From Wuchereria bancrofti (Eukaryota; Nematoda; Chromadorea; Rhabditida; Onchocercidae): DNA of 64,000 nt. The translations under genes were made by a program, and so were the position numbers. Position 1 is the stretch's first letter; each line of letters opens with the position of its first letter. The notes below the pieces were generated by a model. It worked only from the letters and a program-made list of their open reading frames with translations. It was not told where the DNA came from and did not search any database. The stretch is from NCBI GenBank assembly GCA_005281725.1, contig SSBO01000003.1, positions 7,724,575 to 7,788,574 on the forward strand, in the 5' to 3' direction. Positions 37,627 through 50,113 of the stretch are shown here, in pieces.

Positions 37627-39020
37627 GTAATTAGTATTTTATATTTTTTATTAATATATTTCTCGGAAATTTATTTATAAGGGAAATTGCATTATGCATA
37701 ATTTTAATTAATAATTCAATGATTAAATTAATAGTTATAATCATTTTGAGATAAACTTTTGTTGACTCGATTTTGAATTAATCGAGTTTACTCAGTGTAA
37801 TTTTATTATAATTGATAAGTCTAACATTGTGCTTGTAAGAAATGAGGTAATTATAATAATAAATATATTTAAAAAAGGAAATGATAAACAAACTCTTTCT
37901 TTTTTTACTACAACAAAAATTCATACTAAAATTAATATGAAATCAACAAAAAAAAAAAGAAAAAGGCATCTATGATAACACTTATCATTAGTAAATCAAA
38001 GGATCATTTTTCATATCAATTATGATAATTATCTCATATAGATCATAATGCAGTATTAGGATATTTTCAAATTATAATAACGTATGTAGTAAAATAATTA
38101 AGATATAAATATAGAATAAAAAAGAGCTAATTTAAAAATTATGCAAAAAAAAAATCCAATTAATTCAATTTATCAATGTACATTTTTTGAAATTATGAAT
38201 AGAAAATCTAAGCAAATGATACTATCTTTTTGATAAGATAAATTATGAAATTAATTTTTCTAAAACTTATTTAAAACACAGTGAAATACTTGAAATTATT
38301 ACTATTATTTACGATTACAAAAGAAAACAAAAGACATAAAAAATAAAGATAATAAAAAATAAATAGAAAACACTACATAAAAACTAGAAAGTAAACAAAA
38401 AAAAAAGTTTGTTTTTATAATTTGCATAACATTGGAATGACTATCCTTCATTATTCATTTGTTGTACATTGATGTAATGAAAGTTATTTTTTATCAAAAA
38501 TGATATGATCGTTTTAGAAAAATAACATATTTATTGCTATCAAAATTAGATTATTTATTTATTTGTTTACCACTTGTTTGTTTTTCAATTTGGAATGAAA
38601 TAGTTTATGATTTAGAATTAAAAATGAATAAAATCTAATAAGGCTGAATTGAATTGCTGAAAAATTCGAATAAACTATTAGAGATTGAAATATAGGCTTT
38701 TCAGTATAATCTTTTACACTATCTAACTTCATTAGTAAGTAAAAAATTTCATTTTATAAAAATTATGAGTATTTCTAAGTTTGAAATTAAAGTGAATTTT
38801 ATTTTAAAAATAATGAATATTGGATGTAGAACAAATCATGAAGATTTGAAATCATTATGATCAAATAATCAAAAAATTTTTATTCATTATTTTTTCTGAT
38901 TTTATTTTGTTTTCTTTTAAATAAAAAATTTTAGCCTTAATTTGCCTAATTATTTTGTACATTTGTCGCTGAGCTCTAATTAAATGAAACTGAATAAATT
39001 ACAATAGCTAAGTTTATTTT
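37627..39020. other. AT-rich DNA upstream of the saposin-like gene
   Basis: No coding exon is seen. If the leader exon at 37588-37626 is real, this is its first intron (37627-39023). Confidence 0.4.
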
Positions 39021-39023
39021 CAG
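39021..39023 (+). promoter_or_regulatory. Splice acceptor 34 bases upstream of start codon
   Basis: TTTATTTTCAG ends at 39023, matching the nematode 3' splice consensus, and no ATG lies between it and the start at 39057. It is either a spliced-leader addition site or the 3' end of a 5' UTR intron. Confidence 0.55.
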
Positions 39024-39056
39024 GTTCATATATAGATTAATAAATTAAAAAAAAAA

Positions 39057-41873
39057 ATGATTTTATTATTATTGTTCTTACTAATAGCAAATTTTGCTTT
39101 TATTTTGGCTAATGAAAAAGAATCTAATATTGGCCTAATACCCGATGATATTATCTGTCCATTTTGTATTGCATTAATTGAGAAATTTCAACAAACTACG
39201 CAAGAAAATTCATCTTACAAACATGTTAGTCACTTTATTTACTATTTCTATTTTCACTTTTTTTTTTCTATCCAATTAATTAAATAAATGTATCAAAGTT
39301 CACGTACGTGTTTTATTCATATACGTAGTGCATTTTATACGATAACTGCATATTAAAATAAAACTATTGTATAAGAAAAAATCGTCATTTATTTACTTAT
39401 TTAAATACTTTTACGTATAAAAAAACTCAGCTCACGTGTGACATACGTGTAACTATTTTACATACGCGAAACTTAATAACAAAAACAGATTGATGATAAA
39501 AGAAACAGAATTATTACGAATACAAAATCTTTTTTTAAAAAAATATTTATAATTAAAAATTTGAATATTCATTTAATATGACAAATTTTTTAAAAAATAT
39601 TGAATTATCTCTTTACGACATGCATACAATAAATAAAAATGCTATTTTAAATTAATTAATCAAATTTTATCAAAATAAAAAATTTTTTTCCTTTCTTCCT
39701 ACGAAATTCTTTCAATTAATTTTTACTGCTTTAGGTCCTATGTGAATCAATTTCGGCGAAAAATCATAAAAACTACGATTCATGCATTGAATCATTCAAT
39801 GAAATCACGGTGGAAAAATTGAAAAATTCAAATGCTGAAGCTTTATGCAAAGAGCAAAAAATTTGTCCAATTCATTATAAAAAAGGTAAAATTTAAATTT
39901 TTGAAAATAATTATAACACTTTTTCTTTCTTTTTTCTTTTCTTTTTATTCTTCAAAATCTTCAATTATTTTTTTGCATTCATTTTCTCCTACTCAAAATG
40001 CACAATGAAAATAATTACACAATAGAAATGAGAATTTTTAAATAATTGTTTTAAATTGAAAAACGATGTACTCGTTGAAATAGTAATGACAAAAAGAAAA
40101 GAAAAAAGGAAATACTTATTAGTTGAACTTAATTATTAATTTTTAATTCCAGAAAAAAAAATCTTATTCAATATTGTTATTTGTATTAATGGCATTCTTA
40201 AGTGGAGAATTTTAAGAAAAAAATAAATTTTAAATTAATATATTTGTTTTCTTATTTTTGTAAAAACGACAATTTGTTTAAAACTGGTTTGCCTAAAAAA
40301 TTGTAAAAGTAAAAGAAAAAGGCATTAACTATTTTTTAAACCAATATTGTATATTTTTTGAGGTTAAATAATTAGAAGGATAGGTCAAGAAAGAGGAAAA
40401 TTGTATTAAGGTCATTACTGATAAGACAGCACAGCTGACAATATATTTAAGCTTTATTCTTATCTCTCTTTCTCTCTCTCTCCCTCTCTCTCTCTCCTTC
40501 TTAACTGTTTTACTTATTGAATTGCAGCATTGTATTTGTAAACATAGATGTCATTTGATTAGATAGGGAACAGTTGACAGGAATTGTGATAAATGATTAT
40601 GGAATTAAAATATCTTTTCATCCTTTCTTTTTTTTTTCTTCATTCCCTTTTATTTCTTTCTCTTTCTTCCCCCTCTTTCTATCGTTCTTACACTTTCTTT
40701 TTCTTTTTTATTAAAATTTTTTTTTTTTTTTGTATAAATTGTATGAAATCTTTAAAATAAATTTTATCAATATAAAATTTATTTGTATGATTAAAATTAT
40801 ACATTGATTTTATATGAAACAAGAAAAAATATTATTATTTGCTATACAGAATTAATTATATATTTAAAGAAATAAAATTTTATATAAAGAAAATTTTACT
40901 TAATAATTTTAAATTTTAATTGATATATGAGAAAATCATATACGAATAAGAAATAATGATATTCTATTTTATTTAATAAAGAAGAATGAAAGAACAAAAA
41001 ACGTTAGTACAAATACATATGCCAGTAACTAAAGTTAATAAAATTATAATATTATCATTTTTCTCTAAAATTTTAAATTTATTTCCATCAAATATCATAT
41101 TTAATAATGTATGGTAGAATATTGATTTATTAGTCGATAAATTGATATTAATAATTTATTACTTTCCTTTTCTCACGCTTTTCCTTCCTTTTTTTGCAAT
41201 GTTTATAACAAACTTTGATCTTTAAATAAAAAAAGTTTTTTTTTCTAATTTTGCATATTTATTAATACTGAAATTAATTATATTAGATACTTCTTGACAA
41301 ATAATTAATATGAAAAGATGGAAAAAAAGAGAAAAGAAAAGTAAAAAATAAAGGATAAATTATTTGTGTTAAATATTAAAAGCAATTAAGTTAGTAATTA
41401 ATTTTTAAAAATGATAGAATTAAAATGTTTTTGAAAATTTTTATAAAATACTTTACTTACTGCTATCATTTTGAATTTTATTTGAATAACAGAATTAAAC
41501 AATCAATATTAGATAGAAGTGATTTAATAATTTCAACAAAACATTTCAATTAATTAAAAAAATTCTTTCTTAATAATATTTGATTAATTTTAATTATTTC
41601 TTCTTTATTTCAGTAATGTTAATAGAAAATACTGGTAAAGCTGATTTTCCAACTATACCGGTGGTAACGAATGAACAATTGAAACAAGCGCAACAATATG
41701 ATACACTAAAAACTGTCACTGATATTTTGAGTGGAAATTTGAAAAATTCAAATGGAAAGAATTTAACACTTCACATTGATTTGCAATTTCAAAAATTGCA
41801 ACCTGACGAAATGGCAACAACAGCAAATTATTCAACGGCAATTTCCGCTTCAATGCAATCAAATAGCACCTAA
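39057..41873 (+). CDS. Secreted protein with one saposin-B domain, 192 aa, three exons
   Basis: Exons: 39057-39224, 39735-39885 and 41614-41873. The joins are in phase (0 and 1) with consensus GT/AG ends. Residues 1-18 are a hydrophobic signal peptide, with likely cleavage near Ala18. Residues 29-104 form a saposin-B domain with the six expected cysteines: 34 and 37 (CPFC), 59, 73, 94 and 100 (LCKEQKIC). The family is known for lipid binding or membrane disruption by a small helical fold held by three disulfides. The exact activity here is not predictable. The remaining 85 residues form a Ser/Thr/Asn/Gln-rich tail with several N-glycosylation sequons and no known domain. LKNSN occurs both at the end of the domain and in the tail. 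Intron 2 (1728 bases) holds a CT tract. An AATAAA lies 68 bases after the stop. The nearest gene is 3.8 kb away, so an operon is unlikely. Confidence 0.85.
40462..40498 (+). repeat. (CT)n microsatellite in intron 2 of the saposin-like gene
   Basis: A run of CT dinucleotides interrupted by TTT and CCC lies in the second intron. A further pyrimidine-rich stretch follows at about 40618-40735. Confidence 0.85.
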
Positions 41874-41940
41874 TTGATATATGTATATGTGAAATGAAAA
41901 TGATTCTTTTTTCTTTTCTTTTTTTTTTCTTATAATTTTA

Positions 41941-41946
41941 AATAAA
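41941..41946 (+). terminator. Poly-A signal of the saposin-like gene
   Basis: AATAAA is 68 bases after the TAA stop, at a normal distance for a short nematode-type 3' UTR. Confidence 0.5.
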
Positions 41947-41949
41947 ATA

Positions 41950-44900
41950 AATTGAACCATCAATTTTTTAACATTCATTAATGCTATATTGTTAATTTAA
42001 TCACTTACATTCTCCACTTTGTAAGCCAATTCAAATGTAAATTATGCAAAATGCCTTAGAAGCAAACAAAAAAGTTTAAAAAGAAATAAGAAAATGAAAT
42101 AAAATAGAAATTGCAATTTAGTACTATGATATTGTTTCTAACTACACAGAAGTGTTAAATTTTGAATTTTGAATTATTGAAAGAGAAAGGAGGAAACTGC
42201 TATACCATCCATCTAAATGCATAGATAATATTTAATAATTCAATACATTTAAATTAATAATTAAATATATTTTTCTTGTTATTGTTGTATTCTTAATTAA
42301 CATTTAATAAAATTATCATTAATCAGTAACAAAATTAATATAATTTTGCTTCATTTTTTTAAGCATTTTTTTAACTCTTTTTTGATTTTAAAAATTTATT
42401 TTCGTTAATTTTTTGAGCTTATCGGTCTTTTTTTATAACATTTTTTAGACAATTTCTGCACTTTTTTCTTTTGTTTTTGCTTTGTTTCGTTTTTTCGTTG
42501 TGTGTTAATTTTTTGTTTGCATAAAAGAATGAAAGAAATGTATTTTTTCCTCATAATTATTGCAATTCAATTTCAAAATTATAAATTCGTAAGTTGAAAG
42601 CCGCCAACAAATTGATGAACAAAAGATGGAAAAATATAAAATAAAACAAAAAATTCGATTAAATTATATTATATAATAATTATTCAAGTTTTTTGTAATT
42701 TTTTGTAATGTTTTCTATAATTTTTAGTTTTTATCACTATTATATTAAATATTCAAATTAGTTTCACATTCTGCTTTTAAAAAAGCAAAAATATTGACTA
42801 AATTAGCCAGTTCATTCTATTCTAGCTATTTTAAATTATACTTATGGTTCTAATCTAACCTTGCATCTTTTCAAAATTATAATTAATTTTTACTTTTTTT
42901 GTCATAAATCCTTAAACTCTATATCTCTTTCTTTCTCATTGTTCAAAGATTACTTTATTATTCACCGATAATAATAAATTAACATGTAATTTGTTCATCA
43001 GCAGAGACTAGTAACTATAATTGAAATGAAAGAAGAAAAAAAAAGAAATAATTATTTTTAAAAAAAAAATTTACTTTTAATATATAAAATTAGTAAATCA
43101 ACAATAAAATTAATTGGCAAATGATTTAATTAATTCAAGTAAAATGTTGTATATTAAATGTACACAACACAAAGATTTATGATAATTTCAAAATTAAAAA
43201 TTACTTATTATAAATTTTGCTGACAGATTTTTTACTGATTTCACCAGGTAATCACTTCTATAAAACATGTTATGTATAATTATTCAATTCAAACTAATTA
43301 ATCATTAAAGAATCATACTATCAAATTTTTTCTTTTTTATTATTTTTATTTTAAATTTCATTCCTAAATAGCAATTAACTTTATATATAACCACAGCTTA
43401 ATAATCAAAAATTGTCCAAAAGAAGGTGGAACGAATATTACAATCTTGTTAAAATTAAATAAAATATTGAAATTGAACTGAAATGGTAATTATTTTATAA
43501 AATTTAGTTTAAATCAAAGTATTCACTAGTTACAGAATTAATAAAAATGAGAAATGATACGTTAAATCTTTTCAATTTTTTACTCATAAACTTATATTAG
43601 TTAGCGATGATATTTGTTAAACTTTAATCTAGTCATGGATAAAAAATTTATAAAGTCAAGGAAAAAATTTTGAAAATTTTTATTGATCAAAATTTAAAAA
43701 AAAAACAGATTTATTGATCAAAATATAACAATTAGGACTGAATCATAGCTTTAAATTTTGATTAGTTTTTACGATTAAAATAGTTGAAGATAAAACTTTC
43801 TGAATTCTGAAACTCAAGAAAAGATGAAAATTTTCAGCTTACTAAAGTATTACTTAATTCATTTGGTAATTAATATAAGTAAAGTTATAAGAACAACTAA
43901 AACAGACGAAAATATTTGAAAAGAACATATTGCTTTTACACATAGATGTATGTAACGCAGGATGAAACGCAAATTGAACGTAGACGTAAACGTAAAAAAG
44001 CAAACGTGAACGTAAAAAAAGAAAAAACGTAAAAAAAGAAAACGTAAACATATCGTATACGATGTCAAGGATGAAATATTTTCGATATGTAAAATATATG
44101 TAAAATTAAAGATATGTAAAATTAAATTAATTGCTGTGAATAAAATTACTAATAATATATTTAAAAGTTTAAAATATCGCATTATTGTATGATTTAACAT
44201 TTATAACAACAACAAATAATTCCTACAAATCATATTTATTGATCGTTTTCAGTTTAAAATCTTAAAAGAAAACAAATAAAAGATTAAAGAGAAATGCATA
44301 TTTGAACAATAAATGTTGCAGAATTGATATTTGTGCTTCTATTTGATATATCTGAAATGAAATTGGAATGAAAAAGTATTGATAATAATTTGATATAGTT
44401 TAACACAGTTGAAACAATATTAATCATTTATTCATTCAATCAAATTAATCAATCAGTCAATCAGTTATTAATTAACATTTTGAATTTGTTCATTTGAAAA
44501 AAAAAATAGCACAATTTGATTATTTATTTCAATATAAAACTTTTTCATTTTTATTGCAAATAACTAAATTGACAGCATATTATTTTATATAATTTTTTGT
44601 TTTTCTGTTTAACTTTTGCAAAATGAAATGATCTGATCCAATTATTATTTACATTGTGCTTTAAATTCTAATATATTATTTTTTGATTAAACAGTAAAAT
44701 GGAAAAATTGCAATGGTTGTAATAAATTTCATTATTATCTTATCATTCAATCTCAAAAATGCTTATTGTAATTATTTGATGGAAAATTTGTAATTGTTTA
44801 AAAAATTTCCCGCAAATTATATAATTTATATATTTTTTAAACTTTGACTTATATCTATTGTATTTTTTGATTTACTTCTATCTCACTGATATGCTTCTTA

Positions 44901-45690
44901 TCATTTTTTTAATTGATCTATTCCCAGTAATGTTTTAAGATGCATATTGCAATTTCTTCATTTATAATCATTCTCATATCATGATTACTTCTTTTATATA
45001 CTTTTCTATCTTCGTGTTATTAATTAAATGTTATTAATTATCGACTATCAACTTTAAAGTAAAATATTAGCCTTTAAATATTTTAAATAACTTTTACATA
45101 CTAATTTTACTTTTATTGGTCATTTTTGCTTATGGTTCTTAATTCAATTAATTCTAATTGTTTCTTATATCAAAAACAAAAAAAATCATTCACTATTTTT
45201 TACAAATAAATGTAAATTTTTTTTAAAGAATTAAAAAATGTATGACTAATAGATTTTTTATAATTTTTATAATTTATAAATTTTGCTGTAGTTTGATGAA
45301 TTATAAAAAACAATCATTTGATTATTAATATTTTTACTTGCAAGTTTAAATCTATGGATTACTTTTTAATTTACTTTTTTTTGCTATGGTTAAAAATTAC
45401 TTTCCTGAATTATATTGGATTTTCTAAATTTTATGACAAATAAGCATGAATTTGATGATTATTAGTCATTTTTACTTGAATTTTAATTTATTTAATTGTA
45501 ATTTTTTCATATTAGTTATAGCATTTGATAACTACACAATTTCAATTCAAGTTGCTCAATTTTTATTTTTGATATTAGCTTTGATAACTATGGAATTTTC
45601 CAAAATTTCATTCTAATTTTTCTTATCAGTTATAGCATTTGATTGTGAGAGCTGACATATATCATTCATATACACTTATCACTTATCATA
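41950..45690. other. AT-rich intergenic DNA, no gene seen
   Basis: There is no credible exon between the saposin-like gene and KLHDC3-like copy A. An ACGT-rich patch at about 43965-44066 repeats AACGTA and related hexamers. Its antisense open frames (43854-44200) are low-complexity by-products. Confidence 0.55.
43965..44066 (+). repeat. AACGTA-type degenerate hexamer repeat
   Basis: The words GAACGTA, GACGTA, AACGTAAA, AACGTGAA and ATCGTATACGAT recur about every 6-18 bases, separated by short A runs. It ends in a 12-base palindrome ATCGTATACGAT. CG is rare elsewhere in the window, so the patch stands out. Confidence 0.65.
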
Positions 45691-45692
45691 TC

Positions 45693-45694
45693 AG
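45693..45694 (+). promoter_or_regulatory. Acceptor AG upstream of copy A start (possible spliced-leader site)
   Basis: ATCATATCAG ends at 45694, 16 bases before the ATG of copy A. Copies B and C have an acceptor-like AG at 22 and 13 bases upstream of their starts, which supports a shared trans-splicing position. Confidence 0.4.
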
Positions 45695-45710
45695 TAGTAA
45701 CAATAATAAT

Positions 45711-48700
45711 ATGGCATGTTGGATAGTGACACTGCAAGGTGGTCCAAAGCGACCGACACAAACAGCGGTTGCGATAAGTGATAAAATTTATGCATTTGGC
45801 AGTTGTTGGTGTGTCGAACCTAATGAAACATTTGGTGTACACGTTTTAAATACTAGTTTGTTTCTGGGTTTTTAAATTTTCCTTCATTTTTATCTGATTT
45901 TAAAACAAATCAAATTTTTTCCCGAAAAAAAAATTTTTTTTCTAATAATTAAACCTACGTTTGCACTAATTAAATTATAATCAATGTTTATACATAAATT
46001 TGCTTAAGTTATTTTTTTTCCGTCATCTTTTTTCATATAATTATTTCGCAAAACTTTATTGCTAACTACTAACGTTTCTATTTTTCAAATTATAAAAGAA
46101 TTTCGTTATATTTTTAATTTTTGATAGATTAATTAAAAAATTTTGTAACTTTTTTTAAAAAAAGAAGAAAAATGATTGAAGAGAAATGACATAATACAAA
46201 TAAATAATACATATGAAGAATTTGCGGTAAAATTTAATAAGTAAAGTTTATTTATATATGTAGAAGTGATTTTAATTCTTTGTAAAATAATATGAGTTAA
46301 AGTTGACAAAGAATTTTAACTTCCAATTATATTAATTAATAAATTGTAATAAATATTATAAGCTATCTCTAAATACATCCATTCTTTCGTTTTTTTTTCC
46401 TCCATTCCTCTCTCTCTCTCTCTCTCTCTCTTTATCATTATCATGAAAATTCCCTCAAATAAATAATAATTTTGCATTCATATTTATTATTTCTATTAAC
46501 TTAATTTTAGTAATTATACTTGATTTCATTTTCTTTTTTGTTTTTTCATCTTTTTTCTTTTTGAATTAAATTAAAAATGTTGCAATTATTATTTTCTTTT
46601 CCAGTTGATTATCGTTGGCAACGGGTACCAACAAAATTATTTCAACCAAATCCATCACAGCAATTTATCGATGGTTCAGGACAAATTTATGAACCATATG
46701 GTGAAAGTCCAGCTCATCGAGTTGGTCATAGTGCTGTAGAATATAAGGGCAAAATTTATTTGTGGGGCGGTTTTTGTCATGAAATAGGAGTGTACTGCTC
46801 AAAGATGTATTGCTTTGATCCGGGTAATTTTTTTTTTTTTTTCTCTAAAGAATTTCTTTATGTCTATAATTTTATTCTTTTAAAAATTTGAGAGAGAAAA
46901 AATATTTTTTTATACTTAATTAATATTTTTTTATACTTAATTAATACTAATCAATAATCGTTTAATAAGATAAAAAAGAAAAGTAATAATTTTTTTTGTT
47001 TTGCTTACTATTAAGGTTATTTAAAAAGTAAAATATTTGAATGAAATTTTAATATTAACGACTAAAAAAAAATTTGTATAAGAGGAAAAACGAATATTAG
47101 TAATAGGAATATGATAAAAAAGGATTAAAATTTAAAATTCATTTTTGAAGTATTTAATTATTGTTTTAAGAAGAAAGAACTTGGTCAGTAATTCCATGCG
47201 CTAGTAGCCAAGCAACTGCACGTGAAAAGCATACAGCTGTGGTATTTAATGATATGATGATCGTGTATGGCGGTTCTGAAGACCAGCAACCAAGATAATT
47301 AATTGATTGATTAATCAATTAATTAATTAATTGAGAATGAATGATTGTTACAATATGTGATATATGAGAATAAAAATGACCAAAAGTTGAAAATTAAAAA
47401 TGAAAACAAATTTATAATAATCAAATTATTGTTTGTTTATTTTTTTTTGTTCCATTTTTTGCCATGCAATATTAAATAATAAAAATGACAACAAAAAAAA
47501 GTTATTAATTTAAATAATTTTTCTATTTTTAGATTACACAATAATGTTTGGATATATAATTTTGAAAGAAGAATATGGTTTAATATGATTGTATATGTAA
47601 GTTATTGTTTTTAATTACAAAAATAATAATATAAATAGAAAAATTACAAAAATAAAAATTATATAAAACTAATTACAGAAATAATAATATAAATTTATTC
47701 TTTCCTTTTTTTTTTGTTTTTTATAAATTTTAACACTTTTTTTTAACAAATTTTAATAATTTAAAAATTTAAATTTCTTCAAATATAGTAATAAATGATA
47801 TGTTATAGAATTTTCTATCATTTTTAAAAATTTTATAATTAGAAAAATTTTTGTAAAAAAAAAGAAAAACAAAATTGAAAGAAGAAAAATAAAATTAAAA
47901 ATAAATTCATTATAGGGTGATATACCACGAGCACGAATGAGTCATACAGCATGTGTAATTGATGATAAAATGTATGTCTTTGGTGGCATTGATTTATCAC
48001 ATCAAGAATTATATTTAAATGTGTTGGATTTACGACAATGTTACTGGGAGACACCGGATGCAACCGGTGACAGACCATATGGACTACGAGATGCATGCTG
48101 CTGTAAATTGTTTAAAAAAAAATTTCTTTTTTTTTTTTTTTTGAAAAATTTTGATAAATTCTTTTAAAATATTGATTTAACATTTTTTGTTTAAAAAAAA
48201 TTTTTTCTCTTTAAATGATAAATTCGTGTATTTTAACTTTTTAAATAATAAAACTAATTGCTTTTATTGATTATTTTATGAATTTAAATTCTTTTTCTCT
48301 TGAATTTATAAATGTATAGGAAATTTTCTTTTTTTTTACAAATTGATAAGTTAAATTTTAATAAATAAACGGAATGTCTTGATAAAATTTATATTATTTA
48401 TAGGGGTATATAATAAAAAAATGTATATATTTGCTGGTTGTCGACATCGAGATGATCAATATCTACCGGAACTTTTTGAATATGATCCGGAAATATCGGT
48501 ATGGCATAAAATGCAACTATTTGGTTTGAAAGGTCCAACCGGACGACAACGCCATTGTGGTGTGGTCGTTGGTGATTGCGCTTATATATTTTGTGGTCTC
48601 GCGTAAGGATTCTTTAAATTATAAGATTAAAAAAAAAAAATTATAAACTTATTAAACTTTTAATTTATTGCAATATCAATCATTTCTTACTATATAATAT

Positions 48701-49620
48701 AACATATATAATAATATATTATTCATTAATAAAAATCAATTGATTAAATAATTATTTATTGAATATTAGTGCCAAAAATATTTGAATTATATTTTATTTT
48801 ACAACAAAAATGAAAAATAAATGATGTAATTTATATAAATGAACGTTATGAAATAAATATAATACATTTATAATATTCGACTTAAACTTGTGTATCATAT
48901 ATTAATTGAAATTAAAAATTGTGTATTTTTAAATTATTGCTATAATTTTTCTTTTTCGTATGCTTAATATTTTATTATTGTCAATTTTAGACAAATCATT
49001 TCGTATAGTGAAATGCTTGGCTTTGGTTGTTTACTGGAAATGTGTGATCTTAATGTTCTTAATTTCAGTTAGTTTTGAAATAATTATTTGAAAAAAAAGT
49101 AATATTTTTTATTATTTTGTTAACATTTATTTTATTGCTTACAAAAAATGAAAAAATTTTTCTTAAATTTTGAAATAATTTTTTAATTCACTAATTTTTC
49201 ATTTTATAGATTGGAAATTGAAAGATCTTGCAGCACTTGCCGTATTACGATACCAATTACCTAGATCAAATTATAATCTTCCACTTGAATTAAGGTCAAT
49301 TTCTATTTATCATTTATCAATTTTTTATTTTGTTCTTTTATTAAATAATTTATTACTTATTTTTCTTTTAAACTTTTGATACATCGAATATTTTGTGTTA
49401 TATTGAGAAGAAAAAGAAAAAACGAAAATAAAAGGAATGCAAAGTCAGAAATCGTTTAAAAATAATTTTAGAATTTTGGTTTTTACATTTGTCATGCATA
49501 GTTTTAATAATATGATAAAAAAAAAACATTAAAAAAGCATTTATATTCAATCATTTAAATTATTTAAATTATTTCAGGATTCATCTTGATATGATGACAA
49601 CACCGAATCATGTTTTATGA
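45711..49620 (+). CDS. klhdc3: KLHDC3-like kelch protein, copy A (380 aa if repaired by splicing; possibly decaying)
   Basis: Exons: 45711-45855, 46605-46823, 47171-47294, 47533-47596, 47916-48102, 48404-48602, 48991-49067, 49210-49294 and 49578-49620 (TGA). The frame is continuous and gives 380 residues, close to the roughly 380 of animal KLHDC3. It begins MACWIVTLQGGP, then kelch blades with Gly-Gly at 103-104, 155-156 and 207-208, and ends with WKLKDLAALAVL (BC-box-like), LPLELR and MMTTPNHVL. KLHDC3 is a Cullin-2 substrate receptor that reads C-terminal degrons. Odd points: exon 3 should end at 47294 by alignment with copy B, but the intron there starts AT instead of GT, and reading on meets TAA at 47296. 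A GT at 47265 would rescue the frame while dropping ten residues. Glycines of blades 1, 5 and 6 are altered (FGS, FAG, FCG), and RNHSA of blade 4 has become RDACC. It may be a young pseudogene. Confidence 0.82.
46408..46431 (+). repeat. (CT)n microsatellite in intron 1 of copy A
   Basis: A near-pure CT run of about 11-12 units lies in the 749-base first intron. Copies B and C lack a counterpart at that position. Confidence 0.85.
47295..47340 (+). other. Defective 5' splice site and adjoining AATT/ATTG repeat in copy A
   Basis: By alignment with exon 3 of copy B (124 bases, ending AA|GTATAT) and of copy C (ending TT|GTAAAA), copy A should splice after AG at 47293-47294. The next bases are ATAATT. 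A G-to-A change at the first intron base, or slippage of the adjacent repeat, would explain this. The intron begins with repeated AATT and GATT words that include a palindrome (ATTGATTAATCAAT). Confidence 0.75.
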
Positions 49621-50113
49621 GTGTAATATGCTTAACGAAGAAACACTTGAATGAATTAAATTTAATTTTCATCCATCTTTTTTGCTTTTTTATTGATAGT
49701 CATTCGTTTTTTTTTTTGAAAAAAAGAAAATTGTTTTTATTTCAATTTTCATTTATTTTATTCCTTTTTGTTTCATTAAATTTCATATTTTCAACTTTCA
49801 CAACTACAAATCAAAAAATATTATTTATTCTAATTGAGAAAACAAAAAGGAAAAAAATATTACCAAACATTTACACTTATAAATTATCACAATTAAGAAA
49901 TCTTTCTTTTTCTTCTCTTATCAATTTATCTCTTTCATATGACAATTTAACAACCTTTTTTTTTTAAAAAAAAAGGAAATCTCATCAAATTTATACCTCA
50001 CTGAGAATTTTTCTGATCAATTATGAAAATACGTGTAATTCTGATCACATTTTGAATTGTATCCAAATTAATTTCATTCTTTTCTCTCTTTTTTCTTTGT
50101 ATAATCTTCCTTG

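Noticed and set aside
43854..44200. Two overlapping minus-strand frames, 65 and 113 codons
   Set aside because: They lie over the AACGTA hexamer repeat, are Phe/Leu/Val-rich, and lack splice or leader signals.
47839..48096. Minus-strand frame over exon 5 of copy A
   Set aside because: Shadow of the kelch exon; similar shadows at 55434-55664, 61258-61503 and 62965-63213 were also dropped.
49617..49967. 116-codon frame directly after the copy A stop
   Set aside because: Pyrimidine-rich 3' UTR-like DNA giving Phe/Leu/Ser/Lys. It overlaps the last bases of copy A in another frame and has no family resemblance.
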